From Onthophagus taurus (taxonomy: Eukaryota; Arthropoda; Insecta; Coleoptera; Scarabaeidae), in NCBI RefSeq assembly GCF_036711975.1, contig NC_091968.1, forward strand, positions 28,567,001 through 28,631,000: 64,000 nt of DNA, given 5' to 3'. The notes beneath the pieces were generated by a model. The model was not told the DNA's origin, ran no database searches, and saw only the letters and a list, made by a program, of their open reading frames with translations. Position numbers and translations under genes: made by a program. Each line of letters opens with the position of its first letter. The stretch's first letter is position 1. Positions 23,270 to 33,059 of this stretch are shown here, one piece after another.

Positions 23270-23620
23270 GATTATTAAACGAAATTAGCCACGTTTGCAC
23301 AATTTTTTTTAATGAGAATTCGAGTTTTGATTAGATTTATAACCTCAAAAACCGGTGACGTTTTTTTGACAATGATGTCTAAATGATCGTGGCGACATCT
23401 ATGTAGAAAATTTAAAATGAATACTAATAAAAAATAATTAAGAATAAAATTAGATTATAATAAATTAAATATATTTAATTTAATTAAAATTGTTATTAAA
23501 AAGACAAACATTTTATTTTGCAAGATTAACAAATTATTTTATTCAATTTTATCTTTAAAGATGGTCACAAATAAGCTGTCAAAAGAAAGTTCTAACCTCA
23601 CCTTAAAATTATTATATACT
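23270..23620. promoter_or_regulatory. Upstream region of CysRS
   Basis: Contains TAACCTCA at 23340-23347 about 70 bp upstream of the CysRS start, then AT-rich sequence with a piece (gcgacatct-tgtagaaaa, near 23392) related to the 1-1500 tandem repeat. No TATA box is evident. Confidence 0.45.
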
Positions 23621-23818
23621 TTAAGTACGAAGGCTTTCACGGCCGGTGTGAATTACACTAAAATTCGAACTAAAACTAGAAACTTTCGGATTTTGCCTTG
23701 CATCTTTTAATAAAAGGTTTGACGTTTCGAATGCCATGTTGCAACCTTCTTCCGAAACTGGTTCTGAAGAAACTGGAGTTGGAACCAGTTTCTGAAGAAG
23801 GTCTTTCATTATATACTT
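23621..23818. mobile_element. Unclassified transposon remnant with half a hairpin repeat
   Basis: Starts ttaagtacgaaggctttcac, continues with aaaactagaaactttcggat (a hairpin-repeat arm) and an imperfect palindrome around tccgaaactggttctgaaga / tggaaccagtttctgaagaa. It abuts the left copy of the duplicated DDX10 5' segment. Confidence 0.5.
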
Positions 23819-23981
23819 AACGTTGTTTTTGTAGGTTATAAAATCAAAAAAGTGAAATAGTAAAATATGTCGAAAAAACTTAAAGAAACAATCACTGATG
23901 TTCCAAAAAAAAAGGAAACCCAACTACTGGTAATTCAGGAGCTAGATTAACTTGTGGTGTTGTTGGAATCGCTAAGTTTTA
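23819..23981 (+). pseudogene. Partial duplicate of the DDX10 start region
   Basis: From cgttgtttttgtaggttata to aaaaaacttaaagaaac this repeats the DDX10 5' UTR and first codons (24228-24303). It has its own ATG at 23867 giving MSKKLKETITDVPKKKETQ and a stop after 27 codons. In another frame the following sequence reads KKGNPTTGNSGARLTCGVVG and ends at a stop at 23979-23981; its origin was not recognised. The segment 23982-24227 is AT-rich with nothing recognisable. Confidence 0.7.
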
Positions 23982-24266
23982 AATTTTTTCATAAAGTGGT
24001 TAAAAAAAAGATATAGGTTATGTCTTTTTCTATTTTGAATATTTTTAGGTTGTTGAGTTTGTAATAACTTAAATGTGGTTATAATAAAGCAGTTTAAAGA
24101 TTAAAAAAATGTTTTTTAATGATTAAAATTGTAATGAATCGTTAATATTTTAAAAGTTGCTTTGAAATTAAATCAATGTCGATAAAACAGATTCCGCAAA
24201 TAAAATTTTAGGTTAAAATGTCATTCACGTTGTTTTTGTAGGTTATAAAATCAAAAAGGTTAAAAT

Positions 24267-26555
24267 ATGTCGAAAAAACTTAAAGAAACTGCTGTTCCAA
24301 AGAAAATAAAGGTATTTACGAAGAAAAAAAATCGCAAAGCTGAACCGGAAGAAAAACAAATCGAGAAGCTTCAAGAAAATTATAAAAACATTGATTCTTC
24401 AAGTATAAAACAATTTTCTGATTTTCCATTTTCAACGAGTACACAAAAAGGATTGAAAGATTTCGGATTTGTAAAACCAACGGAAATTCAAAGAGAATGT
24501 ATAGGATTGGGGCTTCAAGGTTATGATATTTTAGGTGCCGCTCATACAGGATCGGGGAAAACCTTAGCGTTTATTATTCCAATATTAGAAAAATTATACA
24601 CTTTACGATGGACAAGATTAGATGGATTAGGTGCTTTGGTGATAACCCCAACGAGAGAACTTGCATATCAAATATTTGAAGCTCTCCGAAAAGTGGGAAT
24701 TCACCACGATTTCTCAGCCGGATTAATTATTGGGGGAAAAGATTTAAAATTTGAACGAAACCGAATGGGGCAATGCAACATCGTTATTTGTACCCCCGGA
24801 AGGCTGCTACAACATATGGACGAAAATTCTTTGTTCGATTGCGTTAATTTAAAAATTTTGGTTTTGGATGAAGCCGATCGATGTCTTGATATGGGTTTTG
24901 AGAAAACTATGAATGCAATTATAGCAAATTTACCTTTTGAGAGACAAACTTTATTATTTTCAGCAACTCAAACAAAATCAGTTAAAGATTTAGCTCGTTT
25001 GAGCTTGAAGGATCCTAAATATGTTTCAGTACATGAACATGCAAAATATAGCACCCCATTAGGTTTGGAACAAAGTTATATGATTTGTGATTTGGACCAA
25101 AAAGTTTCTGTTTTGTGGAGTTTTATAAAAAATCATTTAAAGAAGAAAACAATTGTGTTTTTATCAACTTGCAAACAAGTTAAGTTTTTTAATGAAATGT
25201 TTTGCAAATTACGCCCAGGAGTGAGCCTTTTAGCACTTTATGGTACTTTGCATCAATTGAAACGAATGGAAATTTATGAAACTTTTTGTAAGAAACAAGC
25301 TGCAGTGTTGTTTGCAACTGATTTGGTTTCGAGGGGGTTAGATTTCCCTGAAGTACATTGGGTGGTCCAAGTTGATTGCCCAGAAGATTCTGATACTTAT
25401 ATTCACAGAGTTGGAAGGACGGCGCGTTATCATAAAGATGGGGAAAGTTTGCTTTTATTATTGCCATCAGAAATTAAAATGTTGGAGGAATTAGAAAGCA
25501 AAAAGATTCCCATCAAGAAAATTGAAGTTAATCCTGAGAAGTTGAAGAATCCAGTTCGAAAAATGGAGGCGTTTTTGGCTTCAACTCCATCACTTAAAGA
25601 TACATCACAAAGGGCTTTTGTGTCTTATGTAAAATCGGTGTTTTTAATGAAAAATAAGAACATTTTTGATGTTGATAAATTAGATACGGTTGAGTATGCG
25701 AAATCTTTGGGGTTAAGCATTGCCCCAAGAGTTAGATTTATTGATAAAATGAAGAAAAATGAAAAATCGAATAAAATCATTAAATTTAATGATGAAAATG
25801 AATCAAGTGATTATGAAAATGAATTAGAAAACGAAACTAAGTCTGAATATGATAAGAAAGATTTTTCAAATTTTTATAATAATAATGATGATGATGATGA
25901 CGAATTAGATTTATTTAATGTAACGAATCGCGATAAAGAAATCGCTCCATTAAAGCCAGAAGAATTATCTCAATTAGAATTCTTAAAAAATTCCAAATCG
26001 AAAAAGATAATCACAAAAATAGCAGCTGCTAAAAAAGTTTTAAAGAAAAACTTTGTTGCTAATAAAAAAGTAGTTTTTGACGACGAAGGTGAAATCGTAC
26101 CCCAAACTACTAAAGAAAAGCAATCGGAAATAGCCCGAAATTACGAAAAAACCCAACCGGAAGTTTCAGGAATTGACATCGAAACTGCTAAAATCGTTTT
26201 AAAAGAGGAAGATCGTTTCGATAAACAATTATTTAAAGACAAAGTGAAGGCCAAGAAAAAGGAACAAAAGAAAAAATTAAAATTGAAAAGAAAAAGGGGT
26301 GACGACGACGAAGAGGTTGATGATTTTGATGAATCTGATGGTTATGAGCCTGATTTATCTTGGTTACCTGATCCAGATAAAATTTACGGGAAAGAAAATG
26401 CAGAAAAAGACGTTGAAAATGACAAAGATGAAGAAAAACAAAAAATTAGGAAAACCAAGAAGGAGAAGGTTAAAAAGAAAAAACAAAAACTTTCTGAAGA
26501 TTTAACTGTTAATGAAGCTGAAGAACTTGCTATGTTACTTTTAAATAAAAAATAA
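24267..26555 (+). CDS. DDX10/Dbp4-type DEAD-box RNA helicase
   Basis: Nucleolar ATP-dependent RNA helicase; the yeast relative Dbp4 acts in early 18S rRNA processing and small-subunit assembly. One uninterrupted 762-aa frame. Motifs: Q motif FxDFPFS-PTEIQ (~50-75), Walker A AAHTGSGKT (91-99), PTREL (128-132), TPGR (176-179), DEAD (201-204), SAT (232-234), VSRGLDF (~354-360) and HRVGRTAR (380-387). The C-terminal ~300 aa is lysine- and acid-rich with a DDDDDEL stretch (~545-552), as usual for DDX10. It has no introns, unlike its neighbours, though the neighbours' introns are mostly short. A copy of its 5' end lies 400 bp upstream. DDX10 rather than DDX18 or DDX55 is favoured by AAHTGSGKT, the long charged tail and overall likeness. 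Confidence 0.94.
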   Translation: MSKKLKETAVPKKIKVFTKKKNRKAEPEEKQIEKLQENYKNIDSSSIKQFSDFPFSTSTQKGLKDFGFVKPTEIQRECIGLGLQGYDILGAAHTGSGKTLAFIIPILEKLYTLRWTRLDGLGALVITPTRELAYQIFEALRKVGIHHDFSAGLIIGGKDLKFERNRMGQCNIVICTPGRLLQHMDENSLFDCVNLKILVLDEADRCLDMGFEKTMNAIIANLPFERQTLLFSATQTKSVKDLARLSLKDPKYVSVHEHAKYSTPLGLEQSYMICDLDQKVSVLWSFIKNHLKKKTIVFLSTCKQVKFFNEMFCKLRPGVSLLALYGTLHQLKRMEIYETFCKKQAAVLFATDLVSRGLDFPEVHWVVQVDCPEDSDTYIHRVGRTARYHKDGESLLLLLPSEIKMLEELESKKIPIKKIEVNPEKLKNPVRKMEAFLASTPSLKDTSQRAFVSYVKSVFLMKNKNIFDVDKLDTVEYAKSLGLSIAPRVRFIDKMKKNEKSNKIIKFNDENESSDYENELENETKSEYDKKDFSNFYNNNDDDDDELDLFNVTNRDKEIAPLKPEELSQLEFLKNSKSKKIITKIAAAKKVLKKNFVANKKVVFDDEGEIVPQTTKEKQSEIARNYEKTQPEVSGIDIETAKIVLKEEDRFDKQLFKDKVKAKKKEQKKKLKLKRKRGDDDEEVDDFDESDGYEPDLSWLPDPDKIYGKENAEKDVENDKDEEKQKIRKTKKEKVKKKKQKLSEDLTVNEAEELAMLLLNKK

Positions 26556-26615
26556 TTTTTTTAATCTAAATTTTGATTTTCTTTGTAACATTTCTTTTTT
26601 GATTTTTGACATTAA

Positions 26616-27924
26616 CCCTTTGTGTCCCAAGAAGTCAAAATTTTTGAAACTTTGTGACAGAATTAAAACGCTATCAAAATACACTCAGTAAAGGCCTTTG
26701 GAATCAATTTTAGCAAAATATGACAATCCCCCCATTCCAGGGGGATAGTGGTATTTGAAAGTACTGTCAGGCATTGAAATATATTTTAGTGATGTTGCAG
26801 TATACAAAAACTTTTATTGCTAATATGAAAATAATACATTTTTTATGACGTTAAAAAATAAGTAACACTTGCTTTAGCTAAATCACATTATGATATTCAG
26901 AAAAACAGTTCTTTTTTTCATTACAACATAAATAAACATTGCGCGCAGTCCATTTTGAGTGGGGTCTGGACTCAATATAGCTTTGGCAGAACAATTTTCA
27001 CACCTTCCTCTTTCTTTTCCAAAAGTAATCCATTGCGTACCACGGTTCCCAAGTTTTACGTCGTCAGTAACAGAATAGCCGTACTTTCGTCTTTTGGGTA
27101 ACTGGGCTGGTGAACTTGCGCTACGACATTTTCGTGGACGCAGTAAGAAAAGCCCGTGCCACCACTTCTTGAAACGGCGGTCGATTGCATACACTTGTCC
27201 AAGTTGATCGGCATGATCTACCGAACCCATGTTTTTATTGTAATCATCAACGACTGAAGGACAGTACAAAGGTATGGCAAGTAGTACACCCAACCCTTCA
27301 GCATTACTTCAGAAAAGTTTATAGCTTGGCAAACTATGATAACTCATTAAGAAATTTATGCCAAAGAAACACAGCAACTTTTCTTCTTTCAAGTTTAGCG
27401 TTTTATTTCTTTGGGTGGCCTACAAATTACTTTGAAAGGTAATATCTTTCAGACAGTTATCCATCAGTGTTAGAAAATAATCTGTTTGATTATTGCAAGT
27501 TGCAAAAGTATCACCAATTATTCCTTCTGGATAATCGTATAATAACCTGTTTTTTCCGTTTTGTCAATTTTCTATCAATTTCTGCCTTGTTCTTCTTCTT
27601 GAGCCTTTTGCCACGTATTTCTACTACTTCAGTGTCACTTTCCTCATTTTGATTAGTTAGTTGTTCACCATTTTCTTCTTCATGTTCATCTTCCAGCATA
27701 GGTATCTCACTAGCACTAGTTATAACAATGTCATCTTCTATGTCTGTCTGTTCAGAATTATCCAACCGGATATTTTGTAATTCACACGAACTTTTTCAAC
27801 CTCAACCAAAAGTTCTTCATCAGTCAAAGCTTTGTTCAAGTACCAAAACGTATCTGTATTCGCTTGGCTCATTTTTACGTCAATCTCAATATTGTACCTT
27901 AAAGTACCGTCGGGACACAAAGGG
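26616..27924 (-). mobile_element. piggyBac-like element, internally deleted
   Basis: Flanked on both sides by TTAA (26612-26615 and 27925-27928), the piggyBac target duplication. Terminal inverted repeats are ccctttgtgtccc at the left and gggacacaaaggg at the right. At 1309 bp it is much shorter than an autonomous element (~2.4 kb). It carries only the two ends of a transposase gene on the minus strand. It lies between DDX10 and PFDN2. Confidence 0.93.
26883..27910 (-). pseudogene. piggyBac transposase remnants (N- and C-terminal parts)
   Basis: The N-terminal part (27511-27765) is an acidic region (EDEHEEENGEQ, then RGKRLKKKNK) as in piggyBac transposases; a 60-aa frame 27738-27920 overlaps it. 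The C-terminal part (26883-27293) has SVVDDYNKNMGSVDHADQL and DRRFKKWW, the conserved segment carrying the last catalytic Asp, followed by a short cysteine-containing tail (CENCSAKA). The central DDE core is deleted, so it is not functional. Confidence 0.88.
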
Positions 27925-27949
27925 TTAATGGTAGTGATATAAGTACCTA

Positions 27950-28345
27950 CCTACCGCTGTCACTAGAACTAACATTTGAACTAGAAACATTCGGGTTTAG
28001 AATCACGTCTCTCAAGACGGCTAAACCCGAATATTTCTAGTTCTAGGTCTAGTGTTAGTTCTAGTTTTATTTGTTATACAGCGCTAGATTGAAGCATATT
28101 TTTTTGAATTAAAAATAGAACTAACACTAGACCAAAAACTAAAATCATTCGGCTTTAGCCGTCTTATGAGACGCACGGCTAAACCCGAATATTTCTAGTT
28201 CTAGGTCTAGTGTTAGTTCAAGTTTTAGTTTAATTAAAAATATGCAACATAGTGAGAGAATTAACATTATCATTCGGGTTTAGCCGTCTTGAGAGAAGTA
28301 AACCTGAATGTTTCTCGTTTTAGGTCTTATGTTAGTTCTAGTCAG
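27950..28345. repeat. Hairpin repeat cluster, three units
   Basis: Units centre near 28010 (tcacgtctctcaagacggct), 28155 (ccgtcttatgagacgcacgg) and 28285 (gccgtcttgagagaagtaaa). Arms are of the usual CTAGAA-hexamer type. Spacers include tatgcaacatagtgag and cagcgctagattgaagc, seen at other copies. It begins 25 bp after the piggyBac end. Confidence 0.9.
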
Positions 28346-28725
28346 CGTTGCCAACTCAAAATATGTCTAGGAGGTAGATACGATTCTAAAAGTTGGTAGT
28401 TTCCAATTAATCACACTATGGAAAGTAGTAGTTTCACTACTTTTAGACGTTACTAAAGCAGAGCAATATAAGTAATATAAATATAATTGTCATATATAAT
28501 TGTATAAATATTATAATAAAAATATAATTGTATAAATACCATTGTCTTTAAATAGTAATATTTAAAGATAATGGTATTGTAATTTCTATGATGTTAGCAA
28601 CCAACATTACACAGACAATAAAGAATGAAATTAATCATGAAGTTAGCTTCCTTTCTAACTTCATGTTTAAGATCCCGGTTTCATTTTGTTTAGGCAGCAC
28701 GCGTTGAGGTTATTTATCTCCAAAA
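28346..28725. promoter_or_regulatory. PFDN2 upstream region
   Basis: Unique AT-rich DNA with a short palindromic stretch (ttatattacta-type repeats near 28460-28600). A TGAGGTTA motif lies at 28705-28712, 14 bp before the start codon, matching the motif seen near other starts in the window. Confidence 0.45.
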
Positions 28726-29225
28726 ATGGCAAGTGACACGAAAAAAGACAAAAAACTCCGCCCTGAAGAGATTCTTGCCAGTTTTAACCAACTAAGACGT
28801 GAACAAAGTGTAATTGGAAGTAAATTAGATGAATTAGAGTTTGATTTAAACGAACACAAGTAAAAAATTAACCCTTAAAATTTTTAACCTAACCTCACTT
28901 TATATTTTTTCGTTTTCCTTTTAGGCTCGTTATTGAATCTCTAAAAACCGTTGATGGTGGTCGGAAATGCTTCAGATTGGTCGGAGGTATCTTAACAGAA
29001 CGAACGGTTAAGGAGGTTTTACCAGAAGTTGAAGAAAATAAGACAAAATTGGAGGAGTTGTCAAAGATATTTCACGAACATCTCATTGCAAAAGCACACG
29101 AAATTTACGATTTTAAAGTGAAGAATAATATTCGTATTCATGGACCAGAATCTTTGAAGGATGAAGTCGAACCGGAATCGTCTAGTGCACCTAAAGAAGC
29201 CCGAGGAAATGTTTTAGTCTCTTAA
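28726..29225 (+). CDS. Prefoldin subunit 2 (two exons)
   Basis: Beta-type subunit of the hexameric prefoldin chaperone, which passes unfolded actin and tubulin to the CCT chaperonin in the cytosol. Exons 28726-28859 and 28925-29225 join to 144 aa; the 65-nt intron is gtaaaa...ttttag. The product has the paired coiled coils of the family (NQLRREQSVIGSKLDELEFD and ENKTKLEELSKIFHEHLI) around the hairpin segment RKCFRLVGGILTERTVKEVL, and ends in VLVS like other PFDN2 proteins. Start: first Met of MASDTKKDKK. A poly(A) signal AATAAA is at 29377-29382. Confidence 0.96.
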
Positions 29226-29385
29226 AAATATTTAATTCTTAAAGGACAACTAAAAAGGAAAATTAATAATAAACCTATTTAACTTTTACAGTAAATTTAA
29301 ATTTTTAATTTTAAGGTTGTATTTGATTTTAATTTCGCTTTGTTAAACGCTTATAATATGGAAATTAACATGAAATAATAAAGTT

Positions 29386-29573
29386 ATTTTCGAACGCTTT
29401 GTGACGTTGTTTATGAATTTATTTTTGGAAAATTTATAAATATAAAATGTAATTTTAAAAAATTTCTTTCAATTACAGATTCCTGTAATTTAATTTTAAC
29501 ATGATGAAGAAAAGTAAAACGAGATGGCGCTTATTTAAAAATTAAAATAATTATTGAATTAATTAATTTTATG
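29386..29573. repeat. Left copy of a ~187-bp direct repeat (PFDN2 3' flank)
   Basis: From cgaacgctttgtgacgttgt through cagattcctgtaatttaatt to gagatggcgcttattta, repeated at 30486-30671 with small differences. The left copy begins 3-4 bp after the PFDN2 poly(A) signal; the right copy ends next to the LRR stop codon. The pair therefore looks like a duplication of the ancestral spacer between the two convergent genes. Confidence 0.85.
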
Positions 29574-29710
29574 ACAGTGCTAGTGTAAAACTAGAACTAA
29601 CACTCGACCAACAACTAGATACATTCGGGTTGGCTAAAAAAATCTAGTTTTAGGTCTTGTGTTAGTTCTAGTGACAGTGGTAGTTAGCGCTAGTTAGCAT
29701 AAGATATTCC
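29574..29710. repeat. Hairpin repeat copy, degenerate
   Basis: Starts gacagtgctagtgtaaaact, with ctagaactaacactcgacca on the left arm and tctagttttaggtcttgtgt on the right; the centre is reduced to cgggttggctaaaaaa. It abuts the left direct repeat. The following 29711-30300 is AT-rich without recognisable features. Confidence 0.85.
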
Positions 29711-30309
29711 TATGTTGTACATTTTTATTGACCTAATTAATGATGGAGTTAATTAATGATTTTCAATTAATTACTTACCATTTTTTTCGTTTAATAAATC
29801 AAATCGATTTTATTTTCAATTAAGAAAGTTAGGTTATGTTTTCTGTCAAACTACATTCCCTAATTTAAGGGGAATATCGCTTACTGGAATCCACACTCAC
29901 TTTAAACAGATACTTTGGGAGTCCAAAAACGTATTTTGATGTTTTTTTCGCTCCATTTGAACTTATTTTTTAATAAAACTCGATAATATTAGCATGAAGT
30001 ATATCGATGGTTTTAAAATGTCAAATATGATTTAACGTAGGCGATTAACGCTAGACGGCGTTAGTGGAAAAAAAAGGGTTTTTAAGATTTAAATAAAATT
30101 AAATGTAAAAATTTGAAATTTTCTCCTAAACAAAGATTAATTCTCTTTCCTTTAATTTTCAAACAATATAATTTATTGAATCAAAGTTTTTTTAGAAGAA
30201 AAATAAAAAATAAATTAAAAAATTGACGGTAGATGGGGGTAAGCGAAATGTCAAAAATAACATTTAAATGTAAAATTTAAATTTTCGTCTAAATGAATGC
30301 ATGATAAGT

Positions 30310-30484
30310 TGTGTGTCTAGTGTTAGTTCGAGTGCTAGTGATAGCTTGTTTTAGATGTTATACATCGTTAGATTGTTGTTTATTTGTATTGAAATAAAAC
30401 TAGAACTAACACTAGACTAGGTCATGTGTTAGTTCTGGTGATAGTTCTAGTTCTAATTTAATAAAAATATGCAACATAGTGATA
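30310..30484. repeat. Hairpin repeat copy, rearranged
   Basis: Contains tgtctagtgttagttcgagt, aaactagaactaacactaga and the usual spacer ataaaaatatgcaacatagt. The CGGCTAAA centre is lost. It directly precedes the right copy of the direct repeat at 30486. Confidence 0.8.
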
Positions 30485-30485
30485 T

Positions 30486-30671
30486 ATTTTCGAACGCTTT
30501 GTGACGTTGTTTATGAATTTATTTTTGAAAAATTTATAAATAAAATATAATTTGAAAAAATTTCTTTCAATTACAGATTCCTGTAATTTAATTTTGACAT
30601 GATGATGAAGAAAAGTAAAACGAGATGGCGCTTATTTAGAAATTAAAATAATTATTGAATTAATTAATTTT
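30486..30671. repeat. Right copy of the ~187-bp direct repeat
   Basis: Second copy of 29386-29573, ending 6 bp from the stop codon of the LRR gene. Its reverse strand contains AATAAA-type signals (tttatt near 30518) that could serve the LRR gene. Confidence 0.85.
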
Positions 30672-30677
30672 TATATT

Positions 30678-32101
30678 CTAATTCATATCTCTAAGCACGG
30701 TGTGTTGATAAGGTGAGTCTGGTCCAATTCCTCTATAATTTCTGTACATATAAGGACCCATATACAGTAAATAAACGATCAAACAAAGTAATAAAAGAAT
30801 AGCTATTGCTAAAATGGGAATTAAAATCTTCTGGAGTTTAATACTTTGAGTTGACATAAGGCACATGGGTAAATGCCTCTCTTCTAAAAGCATTATTTTA
30901 ACGTTCCTTATATTGGTTGGAGCCATACATCTATTAAAAAGAAAATTAGAATTACAAAATTCTTTATAAGACATTGTTACCTCATATTTTCTTGTTTATA
31001 ATAAGATCCATTTAATAATTGCAGCCACAAAATATCACAATCACAAATAAAATTGTTATTTTGTAAATCAATAAAATCCAATTTTCTAAATAAGTGATAA
31101 TAAGTTGAGTTAAGCTTTTGTATTCCACTCCTTGCCAAAACTAATTTCTTTAAATTTAATTTTTCATTCTCGCCCATTAATCCAAAAGCAATCGGGTTAA
31201 ATTCTCTCAATTTCGGACAATTCTCCAAATACAATTCTTCCAATTTTTGTAAATTATAAAAACCATATTTATCGATTTCATTTAAATTAAACAAACGATT
31301 CAATTTTAAAACTTTTAATTGGTCGTAAGTGAGATGACTCACTGTAATTTTCGTCAAGTTGTTTCCGGAAAAATCCAGGTACTCCAAGTTACTTGGAAGC
31401 GATGGAATTACATCGAAATGATTATCAGCGGCGGTGAAATAAATTATTTTATCACCTCCATCAAAGAAATTATCTCCAACTTTATCTAAACCCAAATAAT
31501 CCACATTTAAGTGAGTAATGTTTTTTGAAATCCCAAGATTTGGGTCAAAAAACAATTTTTTTTCCTCAAAAAATTGCCCCAAAGGATTATATCCCAAATT
31601 TAACGATTTCAATTGATTTAATTTAATAAATAAACCATCGGGTAATTGAGAAAATTGATTAAAACTTAAGTCGAGATATTTTAGTTGCTTTAAATCGGAG
31701 AAAGCATCTTGTTTTAGCGCCGTTAAAAGGTTATGACTTAAATTTAACGATTCCAAACTCGGAAAGTTTTGAAAAAAACCATACTCAATATAATTAATCT
31801 CGTTATAAGATACATCGAGAGTCTTTAATGCTTCCGTTGTGGTTGTATCATCAAGTTTTTTTATATTATTATGAAGCAAATCCAGTGTTGATAAATCATC
31901 GGGAAACGATGTCATATCTGGGAAACGATCCAATTCAATCCAGCGACAATTCGCACTTAATTCGGGAAAATTCGTTAATTTATTCGTTTTATATTCACAC
32001 AAACACTTATTATCCGATTTTGTTAAACCGCACAGATTTAATAACCCATTTGCGGAATAAATTAATAAGAACAACACTGATAATAACAATAAATTAAACA
32101 T
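30678..32101 (-). CDS. Leucine-rich-repeat type I membrane protein (two exons)
   Basis: Probable cell-surface protein of unknown ligand. Exons 30981-32101 and 30678-30930, separated by a 50-nt intron (gtaaca...aatag), join to 457 aa. The N-terminus is a signal peptide (MFNLLLLSVLFLLIYSANG), then a cysteine-containing LRRNT-like region (CGLTKSDNKCLC). About ten LRRs follow, for example LKTLDVSYNEINYIEYGFF and LKYLDLSFNQFSQLPDGLF. An LRRCT is split by the intron: FICDCDILWLQLL before it and CMAPTN after. One transmembrane segment (~409-432, ILIPILAIAILLLLC) and a ~25-aa cytoplasmic tail end the protein. It resembles many insect LRR receptors, but no specific ortholog was recognised. A donor-like gtaagt on the minus strand near 32455 suggests a possible upstream noncoding exon. 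Confidence 0.9.
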
Positions 32102-33059
32102 TTTTTTCTTGTTTTGGGTTTAGCTTTAACAATATTTTTATCGATCACACCCAAAGTGTTAACGTTTTCATTCGCGTTTTCAACTGATAAATGTCGTTTG
32201 AGATCCCTCTCTTATCTTATCGTTAAACCAAAGTTAGTTAATAATAACTGATAGATAATAATAATAACCTGTTTGTCACCGGACTGAGTTTGTTCATGGT
32301 AAATAGATGAATCGCCCGTTTTTCAATTTTCAACCGTTTGCTTTTTGATAAGATTGAATCGATTAAAAAGAATCTTTGAAGTTTGTGTAAATATAATGAA
32401 TGATTTTAACTTCCATGTAAAATTTGGTTTACTAATAAATAATAAGGTTAACTTACCGAAAGTCAATTTTGAGTGGTCATGGAGCGCACGGAATATCTGA
32501 AACAATATTATCTATATTAAAACATTGTAACTTGTCTCTGTAACTTCGTAATTTTCTTGGAGATACTAAATAATATTTTACACACACTTTGCAGAAAAAT
32601 TTACTGTTTTTGGGTTGATGGTAGAATTAAGTATTAATAAAGTCATAGATTTTGCTCTTTAAGTTTAGGCTTGCGATTGAGGCCCTGCAATATATTGACC
32701 AATCTTGCGTGGATGTGATATTAATTTTAAACCTCGGCCGCAAATCTCATCTTAATCAGGAGATATCATAAATTTTGTGCTCTAACTTTAGCATACCCGC
32801 TACTATATATTGGCCAAGTTTGGGTAAGGTTACGGACTTTACACAACACTGGATAGATTGATAAAGGTTACTTTTGTTTATGAAAGTCAATCACTCTAAA
32901 GTTGTAAATGTTGGGCAAGGTTATGGACAATACATCGCCACCGCAGGTGCCATAAGTGAGCACTGCCACCACTTTGAAGGTAATACGTAAAGGAAAATAA
33001 ACCTTGAATCGTATTAAGATATTGAACATAATCACCACCCCAACCCAACTTACAAGTTG
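32102..33059. other. Upstream region of the LRR gene, no other gene seen
   Basis: Unique AT-rich DNA with TTATC/GATAA motifs near 32210-32270. Sequence around 32640-32950 contains an imperfect repeat of gaccaatcttgcgtggatgt-like and ggccaagtttgggtaaggtt-like segments. No convincing open frame. Confidence 0.4.

Noticed and set aside
26299-26505. 68-aa lysine-rich frame in the DDX10 tail
   Set aside because: It is a shadow of the DDX10 C-terminal coding sequence in another frame.
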